Shown: positions 34,938 to 43,994 of the stretch, in pieces
Layout: each line of letters opens with the position of its first letter
How positions within the stretch are numbered: position 1 is the stretch's first letter
Source: a virus
Direction: 5' to 3' (one strand)
Length of the DNA stretch: 54,889 nucleotides
Virus record (IMG/VR): IMGVR_UViG_3300009100_000013
Span: 1 to 54,889 of that record
Notes under the pieces: model-generated
What the model saw: only the letters and a program-made list of their open reading frames with translations
Database searches by the model: none
What the model was told of the DNA's origin: nothing
Translations under genes and position numbers: made by a program

Positions 34938-35548
34938 TATCGTTTAGCTGTTTCGTCTAGAAAAGTTTTAATCACTGAAATTGGAATTATTACCGCATAA
35001 TTCTGAGAATTAACTTCTAATCTCTTATTTTCCATTTCTATAGTAGAAAACCAAGTTATTGCTGAAACGATGCCAACCAAATTGTTATGATCGTCCAACA
35101 CAGCCCCTCCACTGTTACCGTACCAGATTTTGATGTCTGAATACATTTTGGTAACACCTCTTCTGGAAAAATAACCAGAAACTATACCCTTAGTAACTAA
35201 AAAACATCGTCCAGCAGGGCATCCAACCGCGTAGATATCAGAAGCTGGAGGTGGATTTTCTGGGGCTAAAGTTACCGGTTCTATGGGACAATCTTGTAAA
35301 TATTCAATTAAAGCCAAATCAACACTTGGCAACATGTTAAGAACTTTTGCCGGAATCTTCCTACCGCCACAACTGGCTGTTAAGGTGGTAGCGCCATCAA
35401 CTACATGGGCAGCGGTAAGAACCTTGTTTTTTGCAATTATTACACCAGAACCAACCGAGTTACCTTCACTTGATTCTGTCCTAATTTCAATTAAGGAGTG
35501 TGGCTGTATGCCTATATTCGTAATAAAAAGAAAAATAGGCAATATCAT
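34937..35548 (-). CDS. Trypsin-like serine protease with export signal
   Basis: A 203-residue protein. A hydrophobic N-terminus (MILPIFLFITNIGI) may act as a signal or anchor. The chymotrypsin-fold signatures follow: VLTAAHVV (H48), PSVDLALIEY (D77) and WYGNSGGAVLDD (S146 with its oxyanion glycine), so the catalytic triad is complete. It resembles the protease domain of HtrA/DegP but has no PDZ domain. A GGGAG ribosome binding site lies before the ATG and the stop overlaps the holin start. It may act in the periplasm during lysis, in virion maturation, or on a host surface protein. The context favours lysis or late host attack; the substrate is unknown. Confidence 0.85.
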   Translation of the reverse strand: MILPIFLFITNIGIQPHSLIEIRTESSEGNSVGSGVIIAKNKVLTAAHVVDGATTLTASCGGRKIPAKVLNMLPSVDLALIEYLQDCPIEPVTLAPENPPPASDIYAVGCPAGRCFLVTKGIVSGYFSRRGVTKMYSDIKIWYGNSGGAVLDDHNNLVGIVSAITWFSTIEMENKRLEVNSQNYAVIIPISVIKTFLDETAKR

Positions 35549-35568
35549 GTAAAACTCCCAATATTTTT

Positions 35569-35581
35569 AGATTAAGTTAAG
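35569..35581 (-). promoter_or_regulatory. Intergenic motif CTTAACTTAATCT (variant site)
   Basis: One base shorter than the 14-mer at 15713 and 23322. It again overlaps the stop of the upstream gene and is followed by an A+T-rich run (AAAAATATT) before the ribosome binding site of the serine protease gene. Together with sites A and B it is the strongest evidence for a shared control element on this strand. Confidence 0.4.
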
Positions 35582-36152
35582 TCGGGTCAATTTCTACATC
35601 GGTTCTTTCACTTCCATCCATAGAAGCGACAACTCTATTTTTTGTATCAGCCCAGTCCCTAAACGTAACCGTAGCTAGTCCGCCGCCCAAACTTGTAATG
35701 CTTGTTTTACCAGTTTGTATTGATAGCATAAGCCTTAAAACATCCTTCATGGTCAAAGGACCTTCTATATTTTCATCAATTGGATTAATGGAATTTTCAG
35801 AAACGACTAGGCCCGAGCTGTTTTGGGTTCTAATTGATACTTGATTAACATTGGTTACATCAGCGATGTTGCTATTAGCCCCAACTAAATTAACGGCATA
35901 CTGACCATTTTCAAAGGTAACTGTATAACCATTTATAATTTCAATAACTCTAGCCAAAATGGTACCACCAACCGTTACTTCCGTGTTATGATTATGGGTC
36001 CTTAAAAACGGCATTCCGGCTTCATCGTCTTCCAAATCTTTTAAAGTCAATCTGAAGGTGTTGATATTTAATTCATAAACATTTCCGCCAAGATTGGTCA
36101 AATCTGCTTGTGGCACGAAAATTACTTTGGTAGCCCAATTAATTGAAATCAT
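35577..36152 (-). CDS. Conserved phage structural protein
   Basis: A 191-residue protein starting MISINWATKVIFVPQADL, then a long run of conserved features (LKDLEDDEAGMPFLRTHNHN, EIINGYTVTFENGQYAVNLV, GANSNIADVTNVNQVSIRTQ). I recognise this as a type of protein found in many phages near tail and adsorption genes, without a settled function. The C-terminal part (PLTMKDVLRLMLSIQTGKTS, then FRDWADTKNRVVASMDGSER) is a separate small domain. The beta-rich start suggests a virion connector or decoration role. It overlaps the next upstream gene's stop by one base. Confidence 0.7.
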   Translation of the reverse strand: MISINWATKVIFVPQADLTNLGGNVYELNINTFRLTLKDLEDDEAGMPFLRTHNHNTEVTVGGTILARVIEIINGYTVTFENGQYAVNLVGANSNIADVTNVNQVSIRTQNSSGLVVSENSINPIDENIEGPLTMKDVLRLMLSIQTGKTSITSLGGGLATVTFRDWADTKNRVVASMDGSERTDVEIDPT

Positions 36153-36355
36153 TATTTAACCGTAGAACCTTTGCCAATTGATTGTGATAATATAAGATTA
36201 ACGCGATTTTCCAAGGAATTCATTCTTTCCATTAATGAAGCTAGAGTAGCGTTAGTTTTTTCCATTTTTATAGTAAAATCATAACACTTAGCCTGTAAAT
36301 CTGTCATCATTTGATGTAGAGATTCCAGATTACGTTTGTTTAATTCATTATTCAT
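36152..36355 (-). CDS. Small coiled-coil protein
   Basis: A 67-residue protein from the ATG at 36355. The frame could also start with TTG at 36376, but an AAGGAC ribosome binding site lies just before the chosen ATG. The sequence is a single charged helix (LESLHQMMTDLQAKCYDF, TLASLMERMNSLENRVNLIL) with a heptad pattern, suggesting a parallel coiled coil or trimer. No family is recognised. Between two structural genes, it may be an oligomerisation or assembly factor. Confidence 0.6.
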   Translation of the reverse strand: MNNELNKRNLESLHQMMTDLQAKCYDFTIKMEKTNATLASLMERMNSLENRVNLILSQSIGKGSTVK

Positions 36356-36359
36356 ATAG

Positions 36360-36363
36360 TCCT
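36360..36363 (-). promoter_or_regulatory. Ribosome binding site fixing the start at 36355
   Basis: Minus strand AGGA (in AAGGAC), four bases before ATG at 36355. It overlaps the stop region of the upstream gene and supports the shorter start over TTG at 36376. Confidence 0.55.
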
Positions 36364-38123
36364 TATTGATCAGCAATTAATAAAATCGTAGATGAAAAAC
36401 CGGCTGTGCTAGATATAGTTCCGGAAATAATTCCTGTTTTATATAAATCTCCGCCAGTGGCTTTACGCACCCTTCCGGTAATTGGTTGATCCGAGCCATG
36501 ACTTCTTGTGTCAGATATTATACCAGATGCATTGGTTGTTCCATCAATCACAACTCCAGTAGATTTAACGGTTCCTGTAGCTGGTGTAGCTGGTGTTCCA
36601 GTGACAGTAAAACTATAACTATTAGCATCAATATAAGTTAAAGTATGGACGCCATTGTATTCTGCCTCATTTGCACCCTTTATTAGAACCTTTTTTCCAT
36701 CTACCAAGCCATGGCCCGTATGAGCTACTGTAGCAGTTGAACCAGATCTAGAAATGGTTACAGTTTCTTCAAAGGGCATTGGCCCAGTATTATCTGATGC
36801 AGTAACCAAAACTCTAGCTCCACTAATAACAGCATTGGTTTGAATATTCCTTACTGTAATGGTAGTAGTAACCGGATTTACAACTAGTGTAGTGGAAGCC
36901 CCTGAACCATTGCGAACAGTAGGGGATGTTCCACCAATAACATTTAGAGTTACAGCTCCGCCACTATTATTATAAACAGCAGCATCCGTGGTAGCATCTG
37001 CACCATATCCCGTAAACGTGTTATCTGTAAAATCATAAGTACCGGCAGTTGAAATTTCTATGGCATGACCGGTACCGTCTGAAACAAATGCACAACCGGA
37101 TATTAATCCCGGATTATTGCTCAAAAAACCGCTCGCATTAGTTAAATTAGTAAATTCGCAATTATCAATGGTAGCGCTTGATTGGGTCACTAGTCCTGTA
37201 GAAATAATCTTGCAACCTGTTAAGGTAGCTTTGGACGTTAATGTTATTGCCCTCAAACCATTAAAGGTACAACCAGCAATGTCCAGTGTTCCCGATGTGC
37301 CCGTAACAATTAAATCACCCTTAACAGAACCTGGAGAACTAAAAACTCCATTATTCCAATTGACATCTGTGCTGGCATGCTGTAAATCTACAGTTACACC
37401 CATAAAAGTGCTTTGAACGGTATTTTGTTGTGGAAATACAATTGAAAAATTAGAATCAGTAAAAACCAGAGACGAGGAGCTGCCCAAAGTTAAACGTGCC
37501 TTGCAATAAATTACACCACCAATCGTTTGAACTACGCCATATTTATTTGTAGAACTTCCTTCATCAGCTGTAGAATAATCCGACCATAAACCGGATGTGC
37601 CTGTCAATAATAAGCCGCTAGTAGTGCTGTCTACCGCATCCATGATTAAATTAGCCGCATTACCACCAACTGTAGGTATACTAATAATTGGTCCAAAATA
37701 TCTAGCCGTAGATTCGGTTAATGCAGTTCCACCCGTAGCATCAGGGGTTCTATTAACGTGTATCCAAAGACGTATCCACCCACCCGTTGCAGGAACTTCC
37801 GTTAATGGAATTATATGCTCGTCATAATTGGCAGAACCAGAATTGTCTGCTATTCTGACTCTTACAGCAGTTAATGAAGAGAAATGGGTGCACCAAAACC
37901 ACACTCCAAGATGGGTACCGGCAGCAGATAGGTTATTACTGCCACCATCATCTATCATAAATCCGTTCAAGGTAACGTTGGATTGCCGACGACCTAAAGA
38001 TTGAGAACCTTGAATGAAAATATCTGTATTAGCGGCGGCACCAGCGCCGCCACCTACGCTTACGACTGTAAGAGTACCTTCTAGGTCATGAATGCGAGTT
38101 AATTGAGAAGTAACCGTGGCCAC
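36363..38123 (-). CDS. Beta-helix virion protein with FCCH-like module
   Basis: A 586-residue protein starting at GTG. The N-terminal region (GSQSLGRRQSNVTLNGFMID, then GVWFWCTH) looks like a globular beta domain. Residues about 230-400 have parallel beta-helix features with many Cys/Asn/Gly turns (TLDIAGCTFNGLRAITL, ATLTGCKIISTGL, IDNCEFTNLTN). Near residue 485 it has GHGLVDGKKVLIKGANEAEY then NGVHTLTYIDAN, a version of the H-G-x-x-x-G-x-x-V-x-I motif common in phage tail proteins and called FCCH-like in domain databases. It is probably a surface or adsorption protein; ligand unknown. Confidence 0.7.
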   Translation of the reverse strand: MATVTSQLTRIHDLEGTLTVVSVGGGAGAAANTDIFIQGSQSLGRRQSNVTLNGFMIDDGGSNNLSAAGTHLGVWFWCTHFSSLTAVRVRIADNSGSANYDEHIIPLTEVPATGGWIRLWIHVNRTPDATGGTALTESTARYFGPIISIPTVGGNAANLIMDAVDSTTSGLLLTGTSGLWSDYSTADEGSSTNKYGVVQTIGGVIYCKARLTLGSSSSLVFTDSNFSIVFPQQNTVQSTFMGVTVDLQHASTDVNWNNGVFSSPGSVKGDLIVTGTSGTLDIAGCTFNGLRAITLTSKATLTGCKIISTGLVTQSSATIDNCEFTNLTNASGFLSNNPGLISGCAFVSDGTGHAIEISTAGTYDFTDNTFTGYGADATTDAAVYNNSGGAVTLNVIGGTSPTVRNGSGASTTLVVNPVTTTITVRNIQTNAVISGARVLVTASDNTGPMPFEETVTISRSGSTATVAHTGHGLVDGKKVLIKGANEAEYNGVHTLTYIDANSYSFTVTGTPATPATGTVKSTGVVIDGTTNASGIISDTRSHGSDQPITGRVRKATGGDLYKTGIISGTISSTAGFSSTILLIADQ

Positions 38124-38144
38124 TGTTCACCGCTTTATTTCCTC

Positions 38145-40259
38145 TTAGGTATCGGTCGTACGAATTGCAGTAGCGGAACCACCAGCTGAACCTAGCGTAG
38201 CTGTGGTTTCGAATGTTTTGATTGGAGTGACTCCACCATCACGAATACGAACGAATAAAGACCTATCTGAGGAATATACTACAGTAAAGCTTTCACTGGT
38301 CGAAGTGGCTAATTTGTCAATATAAGAAATAAATACATCATTTCCGGAACTAGCATTATCCGAACTAAAATCCGTACTTGTAATGGTAAACGTTGAGCTG
38401 GCGAATGAAGTGTATACAATTCGTTTATAAATACCGCTATTACATTTAACACGAATAGTTCCTGTGGATGGCGTATCGGATGGAATCGTTGTAGATACGA
38501 CTACAGAAGTTACAGCAGCACCAGTTAACGAGCCCGAAAGAGCTAATTGATTTAGCTGTAAATTAGCTCCAGAGGCTGGACCTACCAGCACTCTGTCTTC
38601 ACCATTGATCAATCCTAATACAGAGAAAACAACGTTATTGGGCGGCGTTCTTTGCACGTTGTCTAAATCAAATAATTTATCGGAAGCACTTAAATCAGCG
38701 GTTTCAAGGCCAACACCATAACCACCAATAATTGCTGAGCCGGTGCTTACGCCAATAAATGGTCTACTTAAGGTTCTTTCCGTAACTGTTACGTTAACAT
38801 CTACTGTGGCACCACTAGTAGCTCCAGTTATTGTTTGATTATTTGTCGGGGCTACACCGGTCAATAATTGAATCCACATTTTAGTGGCAGCCGTAGTGCT
38901 GTTAATGGCCAACATCTGTCCCGTTCCACCAGACCATGATACCGCTTCTACGGCGCTAAACGTTCCTGTTGGGGTATCAACTACAATTTCATGCGTAACA
39001 CCTCTGAATTTTTCACCCGTTAAACCATATAGATTGGGAGAAGTCCAAACAATAAAAGTTAAATCAGATGCAGCGGATGCGGACCATGAACCGGCAAATG
39101 AAGCCCGGTTTCCTGCGTGCGCACCAGCTGAGTTGCCCTCAATGTCCACATAATTAGAGGCGTTACCACCCGAATATTCAAACACAATAAAATAATTAGT
39201 GGATGCTGACATCAAATAATTAGTCGTAAATGCAACTTGTGTGCTTGCGTAACTTGTAGTTAATTTACTTACATCCAAATTAACAGAGGTTGCTAAAGCG
39301 GATCCAGTAGGAGTGCCAGAAGATCCGAAAGTTCCTGTGTGAGCGTAAAGTTTGGCTACTAAATTGCCAGTTGGTGAACCAACCTTTTTTAAACTAGCCG
39401 TTGCCTTTACAAGCCTCATGGCATTAGAGCCAACCGCAAAGCTTTGACCTTGTGCTGTAGTTGTTGCGTCGCCAATTGGATAATTGGTTCCTGTTTCTGT
39501 TGATTGCGCTTCTTCGTCGGCTCGTCTACTAAGCCATTTGGCCCTTTCATACAATTGATTGATTGTAAGGGCAGCTCGATTCCACTCTGAATAATAAGGC
39601 TCAGTAACCGTATTATTGTCTACATCTAAAAGTCTGTAACCTTCGGTATTAGTTATCGTGGTCCAACCACGTGCTGTAGTTTCACTGGTGGCATTATTCA
39701 AATCGGAGGCATAGGTTAAAGCTAAAACGTTATTACCACGAGACGTACCATTGATTCTGAATTCAGAATATGTAAATCCAAATTCTCTAGTTTGACCAAT
39801 AAGACGCCTGCCATCAATGTCAGAACCACCCGTTCTGACTTTGACCATGAATCTGTGAGAAATGCCGTTAGCAGAATCTGAATTTAAACCGGTACTCCAA
39901 AAGTTTGGCGATAAAACGTTTCCATTTTGAATAATATCTAAATATGCGCCTTGATTTGCGAATACAACCAAACCATCGTAAATTGTGTTGCCGGTATCTT
40001 GAATAATAGACCCATCGTACAAATACTGAGCAGCCACATCATCAATGTTATAAGGACTATTCAATGTAATAATGTTATCAGTAGAGCGCTCTGAAGCCGT
40101 AGCATCGGTAATATCAAGAATATCGTTGCCAGTAGCTGTTGCATCATCCATCAAATCGCCTAACCAACGATGGAATTCAATTACAGTATATCTTGAGGTT
40201 CCGCTAACATGTCTAATATCACCAGTTGCAGCTACGCTAAAATCATCACCAATTGCCAT
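38145..40259 (-). CDS. Conserved myovirus structural protein with carbohydrate-binding-like module
   Basis: A 704-residue protein. The start (IGDDFSVAATGDIRHVSG, YTVIEFHRWLGDLMDDA, DNIITLNSPYNIDDVAAQYL) and GRRLIGQTREFGFTYSEFRI are features of a structural protein found in many uncultured and marine myoviruses. Residues about 275-410 (VKATASLKKVGSPTGNLVAK, then TNYFIVFEYSGG) form a jelly-roll-like module resembling choice-of-anchor or carbohydrate-binding domains. The C-terminal part has more beta repeats (TITGATSGATVDVNV). It overlaps the next upstream gene by one base. It is probably a tail-surface or whisker-like component that binds glycans. Confidence 0.68.
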   Translation of the reverse strand: MAIGDDFSVAATGDIRHVSGTSRYTVIEFHRWLGDLMDDATATGNDILDITDATASERSTDNIITLNSPYNIDDVAAQYLYDGSIIQDTGNTIYDGLVVFANQGAYLDIIQNGNVLSPNFWSTGLNSDSANGISHRFMVKVRTGGSDIDGRRLIGQTREFGFTYSEFRINGTSRGNNVLALTYASDLNNATSETTARGWTTITNTEGYRLLDVDNNTVTEPYYSEWNRAALTINQLYERAKWLSRRADEEAQSTETGTNYPIGDATTTAQGQSFAVGSNAMRLVKATASLKKVGSPTGNLVAKLYAHTGTFGSSGTPTGSALATSVNLDVSKLTTSYASTQVAFTTNYLMSASTNYFIVFEYSGGNASNYVDIEGNSAGAHAGNRASFAGSWSASAASDLTFIVWTSPNLYGLTGEKFRGVTHEIVVDTPTGTFSAVEAVSWSGGTGQMLAINSTTAATKMWIQLLTGVAPTNNQTITGATSGATVDVNVTVTERTLSRPFIGVSTGSAIIGGYGVGLETADLSASDKLFDLDNVQRTPPNNVVFSVLGLINGEDRVLVGPASGANLQLNQLALSGSLTGAAVTSVVVSTTIPSDTPSTGTIRVKCNSGIYKRIVYTSFASSTFTITSTDFSSDNASSGNDVFISYIDKLATSTSESFTVVYSSDRSLFVRIRDGGVTPIKTFETTATLGSAGGSATAIRTTDT

Positions 40260-40501
40260 TACCAGCCTCCAGGAAAATACGAAGTAAATGTAGCGCTAAA
40301 GTTTCCCCCTTCAACGGTCAAGGTAGCAATATGATCAATCACCTCTACAGAAACACCAGTGCCCTCGATGTTGAGATCTGTAGCTGTATTTTCATACAAT
40401 CCTTCATCTAGAATGCGTAAATTACTTGTTACGGAGGAATTACCCATTCCTCTCATAAAATGAGACATATTGACCCCGATAATATCACTACTATCATTCA
40501 C
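40259..40501 (-). CDS. Small structural-cluster protein
   Basis: An 80-residue protein starting at GTG. The middle has an acidic, beta-rich segment (TATDLNIEGTGVSVEVIDHI, then ATLTVEGGNF), and the end is aromatic/Gly-rich (FTSYFPGGW). It is squeezed between the glycosidase-like gene (four-base gap) and the large structural gene, whose start it overlaps by one base. I do not recognise the family; a minor virion or linker role is assumed from context. Confidence 0.55.
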   Translation of the reverse strand: MNDSSDIIGVNMSHFMRGMGNSSVTSNLRILDEGLYENTATDLNIEGTGVSVEVIDHIATLTVEGGNFSATFTSYFPGGW

Positions 40502-40502
40502 A

Positions 40503-40514
40503 AGATTAAGTTAG
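40503..40514 (-). promoter_or_regulatory. Intergenic motif CTAACTTAATCT (variant site)
   Basis: A variant of the motif at 15713 and 23322, keeping ACTTAATCT. It overlaps the stop of the glycosidase-like gene and ends two bases before the GTG start of the next gene, so it cannot be a promoter for that gene with a normal leader. It may be coincidental sequence around an ACT-TAA end. Confidence 0.25.
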
Positions 40515-41531
40515 AATTTCTTGCCAATGAAGACCAGCATCATTCAAGGGACCGGGAGTATTAGAATTCCCATTTCTATCGTACATTCCAAAACCTCTGG
40601 GCACACCAGGGCTTTGGGATTCATTATCAAAACACTGCCACCAAATAGCCCCTTTTATTCCAAGGCTTTCAGCAACAGAAATAACTTTATCCATTAGAGC
40701 GGGAACGTTTAGATTATGAGATGTAAAAGAACTTTCATCTTGTGGCCAAGTAAATTCCCCTATATAAATAGGAATTGTATTGCCCAAAGCATGTCTAATT
40801 TTTCTAACAGTTTCTGTTAAATTGGCCTCTATTGCAGCTTCTGTGCCGGCTTGGTTTGTCCATGTATTAATTGATTCATAAATGGTCAATGAAATTAAAT
40901 CTGGCATAGCCTTTGATAAAACGTCTCTATACAAACGATAGCCAAAATTATCCAAAACTCTATTCATTTCAATTGCTAATTGTACGGTTGATGTTGTACT
41001 AGTGGCTAATTGCGCAGCTCTAACCGCTTCTATTCTTTTTTTCATAAAAGCCGCATATCTACCTAATTTAGTAGAATCTAATGTAGCTCCAGGATCAACG
41101 TTGCCCAATAATTCCCAATCACCTTCGGCATTTTGTAAAATAAAAGTTTTATTGCTATATGTGCTTAATAGATGTACACACAAATTATATATTTCAGTAT
41201 ATTCGTTAGCTAAATTAGTTGGGGTTAAATCGGTTAGAGGTGAATTGACGGTATTTGCAAAAGTATATGTGGTAATAACAATTCTGGGCAAAGTAATGTC
41301 TCCCAAAATATGTACCATAGGCGCCGTTTGAGCTAATTCCGTTAAATTAGTTGGAGTTGAACCAAAATTTTGATTAGGATAAACCGTGGCATATGTGGGG
41401 GTTAAATATATTTTGGCAGTATCGAAACCCAAATCTCTAATGGTGTCTGTTCCATAAATAGCAATGTCTTGTTCTGTTGTTCTAACAGGATACTGCGGAG
41501 CAGCGTGAGCACAACCATACCAAATGCTCAT
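40506..41531 (-). CDS. Glycoside hydrolase-like TIM barrel (clan GH-A type)
   Basis: A 341-residue protein with barrel-like alternation. It starts DIRDLGFDTAKIYLTP-like segments typical of cellulase-type enzymes. FILQNAEGDWELL (about 130-142) places a glutamate, E136, at the end of a strand where clan GH-A has its acid/base, and IPIYIGEFTWP (253-263) places E259 at the usual nucleophile site. IKGAIWWQCFDNES near 293 matches the last barrel strand with aromatic subsites. It lies among beta-helix and fibre genes, so it is probably a virion-associated depolymerase or a degenerate glycan-binding barrel. Signal peptide absent. The substrate is unknown. Confidence 0.72.
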   Translation of the reverse strand: MSIWYGCAHAAPQYPVRTTEQDIAIYGTDTIRDLGFDTAKIYLTPTYATVYPNQNFGSTPTNLTELAQTAPMVHILGDITLPRIVITTYTFANTVNSPLTDLTPTNLANEYTEIYNLCVHLLSTYSNKTFILQNAEGDWELLGNVDPGATLDSTKLGRYAAFMKKRIEAVRAAQLATSTTSTVQLAIEMNRVLDNFGYRLYRDVLSKAMPDLISLTIYESINTWTNQAGTEAAIEANLTETVRKIRHALGNTIPIYIGEFTWPQDESSFTSHNLNVPALMDKVISVAESLGIKGAIWWQCFDNESQSPGVPRGFGMYDRNGNSNTPGPLNDAGLHWQEILT

Positions 41532-43192
41532 TAGGTTATCGCCTTTAATCGATAAGTTGTGCCATCCGTTGTGGTTTTAACTATTGCCCAACTACCGGCA
41601 GTTAAAGTTACAGAAGAATTGGCGCCACCACCATTTATGGTACCACCAGAAGCAGGAAATACCGCTGCATTATTGGCCCCTAAATTAGCTATTATGCAAC
41701 CACCGCCCCCAGCAGCATATGCACGCAAAATAACCGAATCGCCGTGAGAAGCCACGGTATTAATTGAGGTAAATTGCCAACCGCACGTTACAGCACTACC
41801 TTGCCCCCCGCCAGCATGAGCCGTTATACCTATTGCAGCAGAATCACCCAGATCCAGGTTTTGTCCGAAAGATTTTAATATACCACCACTCGTTACGCCA
41901 TTTAATCCAATTAATTCATCAGAAAAACGTAAAGCTCCAGAGCCCCAATATACGAAATTACCTCTGGTAGCATATGTACCTAAAGCAACTGTGGCCCAAT
42001 CTACAGAGTTTCCTTCTAATGCTAAGGGACCTGACGTGGATGTAATATCAGAACCGGTTAGAACATATTGTCCGCCGCCAGAAACTGAAACACCGTAAGT
42101 TACACTGGCGTTAGTTCCAGTTAAAATGCCAGAAAATTGATGTAAAGCTTGTAACACAACGGGTGTGGCAGTGCATCCTGTGGCAGAAACATTCATGGAC
42201 ACATAGTGCGAATTCATTATTTTAACGGCATTTCCACTGCAAGCTTTAGCGTTAATATTGCCATTAACATATAAATAATTTGAAATTTCAATTCTTGAAT
42301 TATCTTCTACGTTTTGATCACAAGTAACTCTTGTACCGCCCAATAATTCAGCGTATGATTGACTACCGCCACTTAAATAATTATTTTTAAAAGTCAAATT
42401 TCCAGAATCATAAAAACCGATTCCAGAAAATCCTGTAGCAACTAGATTACAGCCATATATTTCAGAATTTACATTTGATTGTCCAAAAATACCGTATAAA
42501 GCAGACGCAGAAGAAGGTTTAAATCCTCTCATAATAATTCTACAGCTATTTGAAGCCAAACCGATACAAAATGTGCTAGAGCCATAAGTTTGGCTAGCCT
42601 GAGTAACGAATGTAACGGGGTCTACTATTTGAAAAGTGGTCGTGTTATCCAAACCGGTCAAAGCATCAATTGAAATTGTGTCAATGGTATTATCTTTAAT
42701 TGTTCTTTGACAGGGACCGCCATTTGTAGATATATTGGCAGCAGTATCAGCATAAAAGCCTCCGCCGCCAGTTATTAGTAGAGTTTTACCTCGTAAATCA
42801 CTAACGGTCCAGTTTGCAGCGGCTGCCGGTTTCTTTACGGCTGTACTTGTAGTACCTGATCCAGCGGTTCCAGAATTTACTCCTGTGGTTACACTAGAAA
42901 GAGCGGTAGTTCCTAAAAGATATAATGAACCAGAGCCAACAAAGCTATCAACCATGAAACCAGTAAAAGTTCCGCTTTGATTTGTAATTCTATGATTAAA
43001 ATTACCTAAATTTTTAGGCAAAGAGGATATCGCGCCCGATATCGTTGCAAAAGGAAAGGCGGAATAATCACCACTAACTATTGTGGTTGGCCTATTTACA
43101 GAAACGTCAGAACCAGTAACTGAAACTGCTAAAGTAACTGCCCCAGTAGCTGTTGTTGGGAAATTCGTAGATGGGATAAAAAAGGAAGTCAT
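41531..43192 (-). CDS. Tailspike-like right-handed beta-helix protein
   Basis: A 553-residue protein. The middle (about 210-400) consists of short regular strands with stacked Asn, Cys and Gly turns (CRIIMRGFKPSSASALYGIF, SEIYGCNLVATGFSGIGFYD, GNLTFKNNYLSGG), which is typical of pectate-lyase-like helices in tailspikes. The N-terminus is Thr/Ser-rich. The C-terminal part is Gly-rich (GGTINGGGANSSVTLTAGSW) and ends with KTTTDGTTYRLKAIT, like a fibre tip or particle-binding segment. No catalytic residues can be assigned. It overlaps the glycosidase gene by one base. It is a likely host-glycan-binding or degrading spike. Confidence 0.7.
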   Translation of the reverse strand: MTSFFIPSTNFPTTATGAVTLAVSVTGSDVSVNRPTTIVSGDYSAFPFATISGAISSLPKNLGNFNHRITNQSGTFTGFMVDSFVGSGSLYLLGTTALSSVTTGVNSGTAGSGTTSTAVKKPAAAANWTVSDLRGKTLLITGGGGFYADTAANISTNGGPCQRTIKDNTIDTISIDALTGLDNTTTFQIVDPVTFVTQASQTYGSSTFCIGLASNSCRIIMRGFKPSSASALYGIFGQSNVNSEIYGCNLVATGFSGIGFYDSGNLTFKNNYLSGGSQSYAELLGGTRVTCDQNVEDNSRIEISNYLYVNGNINAKACSGNAVKIMNSHYVSMNVSATGCTATPVVLQALHQFSGILTGTNASVTYGVSVSGGGQYVLTGSDITSTSGPLALEGNSVDWATVALGTYATRGNFVYWGSGALRFSDELIGLNGVTSGGILKSFGQNLDLGDSAAIGITAHAGGGQGSAVTCGWQFTSINTVASHGDSVILRAYAAGGGGCIIANLGANNAAVFPASGGTINGGGANSSVTLTAGSWAIVKTTTDGTTYRLKAIT

Positions 43193-43208
43193 TTATCCAC
43201 CTATACTT

Positions 43209-43973
43209 TTAACTTACCATGGAAAAGCGGAGGCTTCCGGAAGTTGAAGTAGCAGAAATGTTCCACACACCAATAGTGGTGCTAGAATTGATTTGCCTTC
43301 CGTTTGTAGCTAAATCATAGGAAAAACTTTCGTTATTTCCTAATTCTTGTATTTGAGAGCCATTTAAGGAAATACCTACGTTGGAATTGAATGTGCTAAC
43401 ACAAGTAAAAATACGGGCATTTCCAGAAATAGTACCTGATGGAAAAGCTTGTGTTACCGAGGCGTTACCAGCAGTAACAGAGGTGCTTGCAACTTTAATG
43501 TATTGAAATGTAGCACTGGTCAAAGCACTTGTGATAGAAACGGTATTTGTAACAGAAACCGAAGCAGCACTGCCTGAACCAGCCGTTACATAGTTACCCT
43601 GTCTATCAACGGTCATGACTCGTAAAGCTGTTGTAGGTTGGCTTTCGTAAACAACAGCAACTACCTCATCGTCACCCGGAAATACTTTGGGCTGTACTTT
43701 TGCTGCTACAGTTGAAGAAAGGCCCGTGGTAAAGCCGGCGCAATCAGTCCCAGAACCTTCATAGCTTTGACTTACCGGCCCAACCCGCATTTGAGTTGCG
43801 CTAATAACTTCTAAAACTTTGAGATTTTTTGTTGTTAAACCAGTACCGAAAAGCTGAACCAGTTGACCGCTATAAAATCCAGATGTGCTTCCAACCGTTA
43901 AAACACCAGTAGCATCACCATCAGCGGTTAATGCGGCCGAGGCTGCCGGCCAATTTCTTTCTAAAAGAGCCAT
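43209..43973 (-). CDS. Virion structural protein next to tail tube
   Basis: A 254-residue protein. Residues about 23-75 (GVLTVGSTSGFYSGQLVQLF, LKVLEVISATQMRVG) are a beta module with a g-F-x-x-G-q turn common in phage structural proteins. A second half (SVSVTNTVSITSALTSATFQ, FTCVSTFNSNVGISLNG) looks like a jelly-roll or Ig-like domain. It directly follows the tail tube gene in transcription order, so it may be a tail-decoration or baseplate-adjacent protein. I do not recognise a named family. Confidence 0.62.
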   Translation of the reverse strand: MALLERNWPAASAALTADGDATGVLTVGSTSGFYSGQLVQLFGTGLTTKNLKVLEVISATQMRVGPVSQSYEGSGTDCAGFTTGLSSTVAAKVQPKVFPGDDEVVAVVYESQPTTALRVMTVDRQGNYVTAGSGSAASVSVTNTVSITSALTSATFQYIKVASTSVTAGNASVTQAFPSGTISGNARIFTCVSTFNSNVGISLNGSQIQELGNNESFSYDLATNGRQINSSTTIGVWNISATSTSGSLRFSMVS

Positions 43974-43994
43974 TAGACATTACCTTAATCTCAA

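Noticed and set aside
34474-34947. Plus-strand open frame of 157 codons across the holin gene
   Set aside because: It is the antisense of the holin gene, lies alone on the opposite strand with no promoter or ribosome binding site, and has no recognisable features.
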